Shown piece after piece: positions 6,101 to 6,936 of a stretch of 6,936 nucleotides of DNA. The notes beneath the pieces were generated by a model. The model was not told the origin of the DNA. It did not search any database and worked only from the letters and a program-made list of their open reading frames with translations. Made by a program: the position numbers and the translations under genes. Location of the stretch: assembly GCA_013202515.1 (NCBI GenBank), contig JABMRN010000333.1, positions 1 to 6,936 of the forward strand, written 5' to 3'. This stretch comes from Candidatus Omnitrophota bacterium. Lineage in GTDB: Bacteria; Omnitrophota; Gorgyraeia; JABMRN01. How positions within the stretch are numbered: the stretch's first letter is position 1; each line of letters begins with the position of its first letter.

Positions 6101-6935
6101 CCCAGGAATATTTAAAGGCATTAAGGACATTTTTACACCGCTAAAAGGTGCATTCACAAATTGCATGAATGTCTTTGATGTTGTAGCCATTCCCGTTAAA
6201 GATATAACAACTCGCGTTGGCCAGATTGTTACATTAGGCATTTTTCAAAGCGAGACTATAGCAGCATCGATTGGTTTGAATATTATTGCAACGGCAGTCA
6301 ATTTTGTCACAAATATTGCTATTGATGCGATTGGTTGGGACAATCCAATTATGAATATTGCAAGTTCTATCTTTACAGGAGCCTTTATGGGCATGATAAG
6401 CGTTGGAAATCCTGTAGGGATGATAGCTGAAGCAATAAAATATGGTACGATGACGGCAATAGACGAGATAGGAACAGTTACAAATTTAGATCCCAATATT
6501 ACTAAACTTGCTGGTATGATGGCAGGCTCAATAATCGGAGGTGCTATAACCGTAGGCGATGAAACCATTACATATGATCAGCTAATGGAAAACATAGCGC
6601 CAAATATTCTATCCGAATGCGCCTACATAGGCGTGACCAAGTTCGGTGAACTCCTCGGCATCGACCCCCGCATTTCGTACTTGGCGGGGATTGGGATAAG
6701 GAGTAGTTTAGAGGCAGGATTTAGTAACGCAGGGTCTGGAATCTTTGATGTTGATAGTGTATGGGAAGGGGCAATGACGGGGTTAGCACAAGGAACAGCA
6801 TCTATTGGTCTAAATTATTTAACAGAAGAATTTAATCTTAATCCACTTCTGGCAAATATTGGATTTTCGGCTCTTTCTTTAGGTATCGAAGGATTAATTA
6901 ATGAAACAGGATTTTTTGAACATGTTTTTGGGACA
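3..6935 (+). CDS. internal fragment of a giant multidomain YD/RHS-repeat surface protein, partial at both ends
   Basis: One frame is open for 2311 codons from position 3 to 6935 with no stop, so both termini lie outside the window. The first in-frame Met is residue 177 (position 531), but clear domain sequence precedes it and no start region is visible there. The translation contains, in order, a CBM36/60-like tail, YD repeats, a glycine-rich domain, two copies of one module flanking YD repeats and a LamG domain, a coiled coil, a DUF4214-like motif, a C39-peptidase-like domain and hydrophobic tandem repeats. No signal peptide is visible because the N-terminus is missing. The adhesive and carbohydrate-binding modules imply an extracellular or surface location; the C39-like plus hydrophobic C-terminal part resembles the processing and pre-toxin region of polymorphic toxins. 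The canonical RHS core motif DPxGL is not present. The reading frame is certain. The function (adhesion, antagonism or predation) is inferred. Confidence 0.95.
114..482 (+). other. unassigned linker or domain between the CBM-like tail and the YD repeats
   Basis: Residues 38-160 belong to no family I recognise. The stretch is acidic, with alternating hydrophobic segments (GEYVIVIDSYETFLLKLDSL at 55-74) that suggest a small beta-rich domain, followed by a more polar Asn/Asp-rich part. Its first residues run straight on from the CBM-like tail, and its end merges into the first YD-like turn (RLYNKYGDLQSLTLDD, 161-176). It may be a divergent jelly-roll domain or an N-terminal cap of the YD array. 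Confidence 0.4.
483..1427 (+). other. YD/RHS-like repeat array 1
   Basis: Residues 161-475 consist of irregular repeats of about 18-25 residues rich in Tyr, Asp and Gly, each a pair of short strands joined by a D-G or N-G turn: YENGEVSYIEKPDGT (182-196), LDDGSKYDWNYDGDLIRIYD (251-270), YAYTYSYEDNLTRVHDENNN (320-339), QYDYTYVNQNDGYIEV (359-374), KVTYDENANIIEITKADGT (381-399) and YVDNGQDDIKYYSYV (452-466). YD repeats in RHS, Tc and teneurin proteins build a beta shell that encloses cargo or act as a carbohydrate-binding stalk. These copies are more degenerate than classical RHS repeats. The short motif x-DGT-x-I-x-[ND]-I-T-F occurs twice here (194-203 and 397-406) and a third time downstream at 986-995, so the array appears to have grown by duplication. 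Membership of the YD superfamily is fairly secure; whether a closed shell forms is not. Confidence 0.8.
1509..2297 (+). other. glycine-rich, probably beta-solenoid domain
   Basis: Residues 503-765 start with a recognisable lead-in, DLGDGSDGVLEVFSTLLIEG (506-525), then VYVAPGATLLL (532-542), then IIEGAIDAVGKGYRGG (562-577), and become very rich in Gly (GGGGGG at 606-611; GSGGGGGAI 660-668; GGAGGAGGGAIKI 676-688; GGGGGSGGSVWLIG 717-730). The domain ends with INGYVTANGGQGADSG (735-750) and GGDGRIRMDYVAL (753-765). Bacterial and phage-tail proteins carry the same layout: an 'I-x-G-x-I-x-A-x-G' strand pattern, flexible Gly loops and a closing GGxGRI strand. I read it as a right-handed solenoid or adhesive spacer of the extracellular stalk. 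The Gly codons raise local GC, which accounts for the long reverse-strand open frames found here. The ligand is unknown. Confidence 0.75.
2355..2819 (+). repeat. duplicated protein module, copy A1
   Basis: Residues 785-939 recur as copy A2 at 1309-1467. Shared landmarks in order: TFTSDVMDI / TFVSTPIRV; ISWIEDLPEGTEIAIQTRTG / ISWSEIAPPGTEITFQIKTG; SWSDPLTDAAGS / EWSEPLTDPSGS; RYIQYKITLSTTD / EYIQYKINLSTDD; PKLVFNKTQGINIDYRR / PAIIFNETDGMNIDYLR; a final I-x-x-x-QG-x-x-x-STY-x-A-x-G motif. The first part looks like the galactose-binding-like beta-sandwich often seen in bacterial surface proteins, in which a 'RYxQYxxxLST' strand is followed by 'P-x-[LI]-x-[FV]'. It directly follows the glycine-rich domain and leads into YD array 2. 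A carbohydrate-binding or structural role is inferred. Confidence 0.8.
2928..3167 (+). other. YD/RHS-like repeat array 2
   Basis: Residues 976-1055 return to the YD pattern: GGQISRIVTQDGTIIRDVHF (976-995), YTVEDGLLVRAEKTDGTIIE (1014-1033) and YDNGWIESVTNPDGSVTEYD (1035-1054). Residues 981-1033 match residues 392-444 of array 1 strand for strand (DGTIIRDVHF against DGTVINDITF; DFTYEKDDTIYTVEDG against NFEYTKDNVTYMVENG). Residues 940-975 between copy A1 and this array are an unassigned linker. The array ends just before the LamG domain, with a short acidic linker (1057-1094) between them. Confidence 0.75.
3253..3280. repeat. perfect 11-bp inverted repeat with a 6-nt loop inside the coding region
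   Basis: TAAGGATCAGC (3253-3263) is followed by the loop TCATAT (3264-3269) and by GCTGATCCTTA (3270-3280), the exact reverse complement of the first arm. The RNA would form a stable hairpin within the codons for residues 1084-1093, right before the first strand of the LamG domain. There is no T-tract after it (TCTCTCACTA follows), so it does not look like an intrinsic terminator. Confidence 0.85.
3285..3884 (+). other. LamG / concanavalin A-like domain (Laminin_G_3 type)
   Basis: Residues 1095-1294 carry the hallmark sequence of the bacterial LamG-like jelly roll: opening strand LSLLLNLNGE (1095-1104), KFGSGSIYLDGTGDYLSM (1133-1150), WTFDFWAYG (1162-1170), EWHHYAIERNGSTWYVFVDG (1221-1240) and the closing GYVDEFRFSQSARW plus DFTPP (1274-1294). 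The length of about 200 residues is normal and no key strand is missing. The domain occurs in secreted glycan-binding, adhesion and phage-tail proteins and is expected to bind sugars or a protein partner outside the cell. It lies between the two copies of module A, with YD array 2 also between them, so YD2 and LamG are bracketed by a duplicated unit. This is the most confidently recognised domain in the window. Confidence 0.93.
3927..4403 (+). repeat. duplicated protein module, copy A2
   Basis: Residues 1309-1467 are the second copy of the module at 785-939. The order of motifs is the same: TFVSTPIRV, ISWSEIAPPGTEITFQIKTG, EWSEPLTDPSGS, EYIQYKINLSTDD, PAIIFNETDGMNIDYLR, ITQGGITSTYGADGKNID and an acidic helical end EEIKEEI. 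Copy A2 has a few extra residues around SWSEEWSEP (1353-1361). The copies are clearly divergent at the protein level and I see no long identical DNA tracts between them, so the duplication is old. Like A1, it is followed after a short linker by a YD-type stretch. Confidence 0.8.
4482..4592 (+). other. short YD-like stretch 3
   Basis: Residues 1494-1530 contain ITHYEDGYATRVEDKDGTLL (1499-1518) and RYTYSDDKKLL (1520-1530), two or three YD-style turns that repeat the 'A module then YD' order seen after copy A1. The stretch stops abruptly where the helical region begins, so it marks the end of the beta-rich part of the visible protein. Confidence 0.6.
4596..5018 (+). other. charged alpha-helical, probably coiled-coil region
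   Basis: Residues 1532-1672 contain almost no Gly or Pro and are dense in Glu, Lys, Ala, Leu and Ile with a heptad-like spacing, for example AREKLEESKNVAITEIAKSK (1537-1556), ALKKLDEAEAAARKNIEEQK (1559-1578) and TLEAQIEQARLDIEENFSQA (1633-1652). A short break with Gly and Ser (YSSGAY, 1599-1604) separates two long helices, suggesting a helical hairpin. The switch from beta-rich modules to a helical stalk is sharp. A likely role is a rigid spacer or oligomerisation element between the adhesive part and the C39-like domain. Confidence 0.75.
5019..5237 (+). other. DUF4214-like motif region
   Basis: Residues 1673-1745 centre on YFYYRDVLGRDPDAEELAFW (1678-1697), followed by LNKAKSDLAS. The pattern Y-R-D-V-L-G-R-x-P-D-x-x-x-L-x-x-W is the signature of DUF4214, a small helical domain found in large bacterial adhesins, S-layer-associated and secreted proteins. 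Only one copy is visible, and the following helices (TQHIETLEEYTQRQAWKQNI, 1714-1733) would complete it. Its molecular function is not established; the company it keeps here (surface modules) fits its usual setting. Confidence 0.65.
5355..5795 (+). other. C39-peptidase-like domain, probably without the catalytic Cys
   Basis: Residues 1785-1931 follow the layout of family C39 (papain-like) domains. SMYAMKKIAGVNGLVLLGEK (1839-1858) and LDYAEL match the middle helix and strand. LILHINKNHYVILSEID (1874-1890) is the strand around the catalytic His, here His1882. VTYKDMS (1896-1902) places Asp1900 at the usual Asp of the triad. SRAEFMEEWDGYAL (1913-1926) matches the typical ending 'eeFxxxWxGxaL'. 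The N-terminal 'CGPxAL' motif that should supply the Cys appears as FGDSAF (1790-1795), with Phe1790 where Cys is expected; the next Cys (Cys1818) lies one helix too late. In bacteriocin exporters active C39 domains cut leader peptides, and Cys-less C39-like domains bind substrates instead. Here it may be a structural or substrate-binding relic, or part of autoprocessing if Cys1818 substitutes. Confidence 0.65.
5865..6182 (+). other. hydrophobic, probably membrane-inserting segment
   Basis: Residues 1955-2060 begin with the aromatic amphipathic stretch GWWEDFWKGIVGFFQMII (1955-1972) and run into a long apolar tract covering roughly 1966-2008, enough for two membrane-spanning helices separated by Pro-containing turns (IAPIASILIMIPIFPINLIG). 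Further apolar helices follow at 2014-2038. Gly, Ala and Ile dominate and charges are sparse. Such segments occur ahead of the C-terminal effector in RHS-type and other polymorphic toxins, where they are thought to help membrane passage. It begins about 25 residues after the C39-like domain. The membrane role is inferred from composition. Confidence 0.65.
6336..6935 (+). repeat. tandem hydrophobic protein repeats of about 50-60 residues, last copy cut by window edge
   Basis: Residues 2112-2311 hold four related units. Each opens with a [WL]-[DN]-x(0,1)-P motif followed by an apolar Gly/Ala helix: DNPIMNIASSIFTGA (Pro2115), LDPNITKLAGMMAGS (Pro2164), IDPRISYLAGIGIRS (Pro2222) and LNPLLANIGFSALSL (Pro2281). 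The spacing from Pro to Pro is 49, 58 and 59 residues. The middle of each unit carries a short polar or acidic loop and a second Gly/Ala helix, for example EGAMTGLAQGTASIGLNYL (2255-2273). The fourth unit is incomplete at the window end. The repeats are obvious at protein level but not at DNA level. I do not recognise a named family. They could form a glycine-zipper-like membrane assembly or a hydrophobic spacer. Confidence 0.7.
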
Positions 6936-6936
6936 T

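Noticed and set aside
6005..6568. Two reverse-strand open frames with Ile/Pro/Ala-rich, membrane-like translations
   Set aside because: They mirror the hydrophobic Gly/Ala/Ile-rich repeats on the + strand. Low codon complexity on the sense strand leaves few antisense stops, and the + strand frame shows the protein-level repeats.

Overview
The whole window is a single protein-coding reading frame. On the + strand the frame beginning at position 3 is open to position 6935: 2311 codons with no stop, no initiation region and no intergenic gap. The window is therefore an internal slice of one giant gene, and neither end of the protein is present. Residue n of the visible fragment lies at nucleotides 3n to 3n+2, and that numbering is used throughout. 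Frame 1 stops at 22-24 and frame 2 at 5-7, and the other open stretches are antisense or out-of-frame shadows of this gene.

Domain order, read directly from the translation: (1) a 37-residue tail resembling the end of a calcium-dependent carbohydrate-binding module (CBM36/60 type); (2) an unassigned stretch to residue 160; (3) a long array of YD/RHS-like repeats (161-475); (4) a glycine-rich, probably beta-solenoid domain (503-765); (5) duplicated module copy A1 (785-939); (6) more YD repeats (976-1055); (7) a LamG/concanavalin-type domain (1095-1294); (8) module copy A2 (1309-1467) followed by a third short YD stretch; (9) a charged helical coiled-coil region (1532-1672); (10) a DUF4214-like motif (1673-1745); (11) a C39-peptidase-like domain that keeps the His half of the active site but has no Cys at the expected place (1785-1931); (12) a long hydrophobic Gly/Ala/Ile-rich region (1955-2311) that ends in tandem repeats of about 50-60 residues, the last cut by the window edge.

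This order (adhesive and carbohydrate-binding modules, YD shell-like repeats, a C39-like domain, then hydrophobic pre-toxin-like repeats) is what one expects of a giant cell-surface or secreted protein of the polymorphic-toxin/RHS style. The extreme C-terminus, where an effector domain would sit, lies beyond the window. That function is inference; no toxin domain and no immunity gene is visible.

Organism: base composition is moderately AT-rich by eye. Arg is written mostly AGA/AGG, ATA is used freely for Ile, and TGA is not used as a sense codon, so the standard bacterial code fits. Giant genes with this kind of modular content are known from uncultured bacterial phyla such as Omnitrophota. 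I consider that lineage plausible but unproven. There are no RNA genes, CRISPR arrays, insertion sequences, promoters or terminators that I can support.
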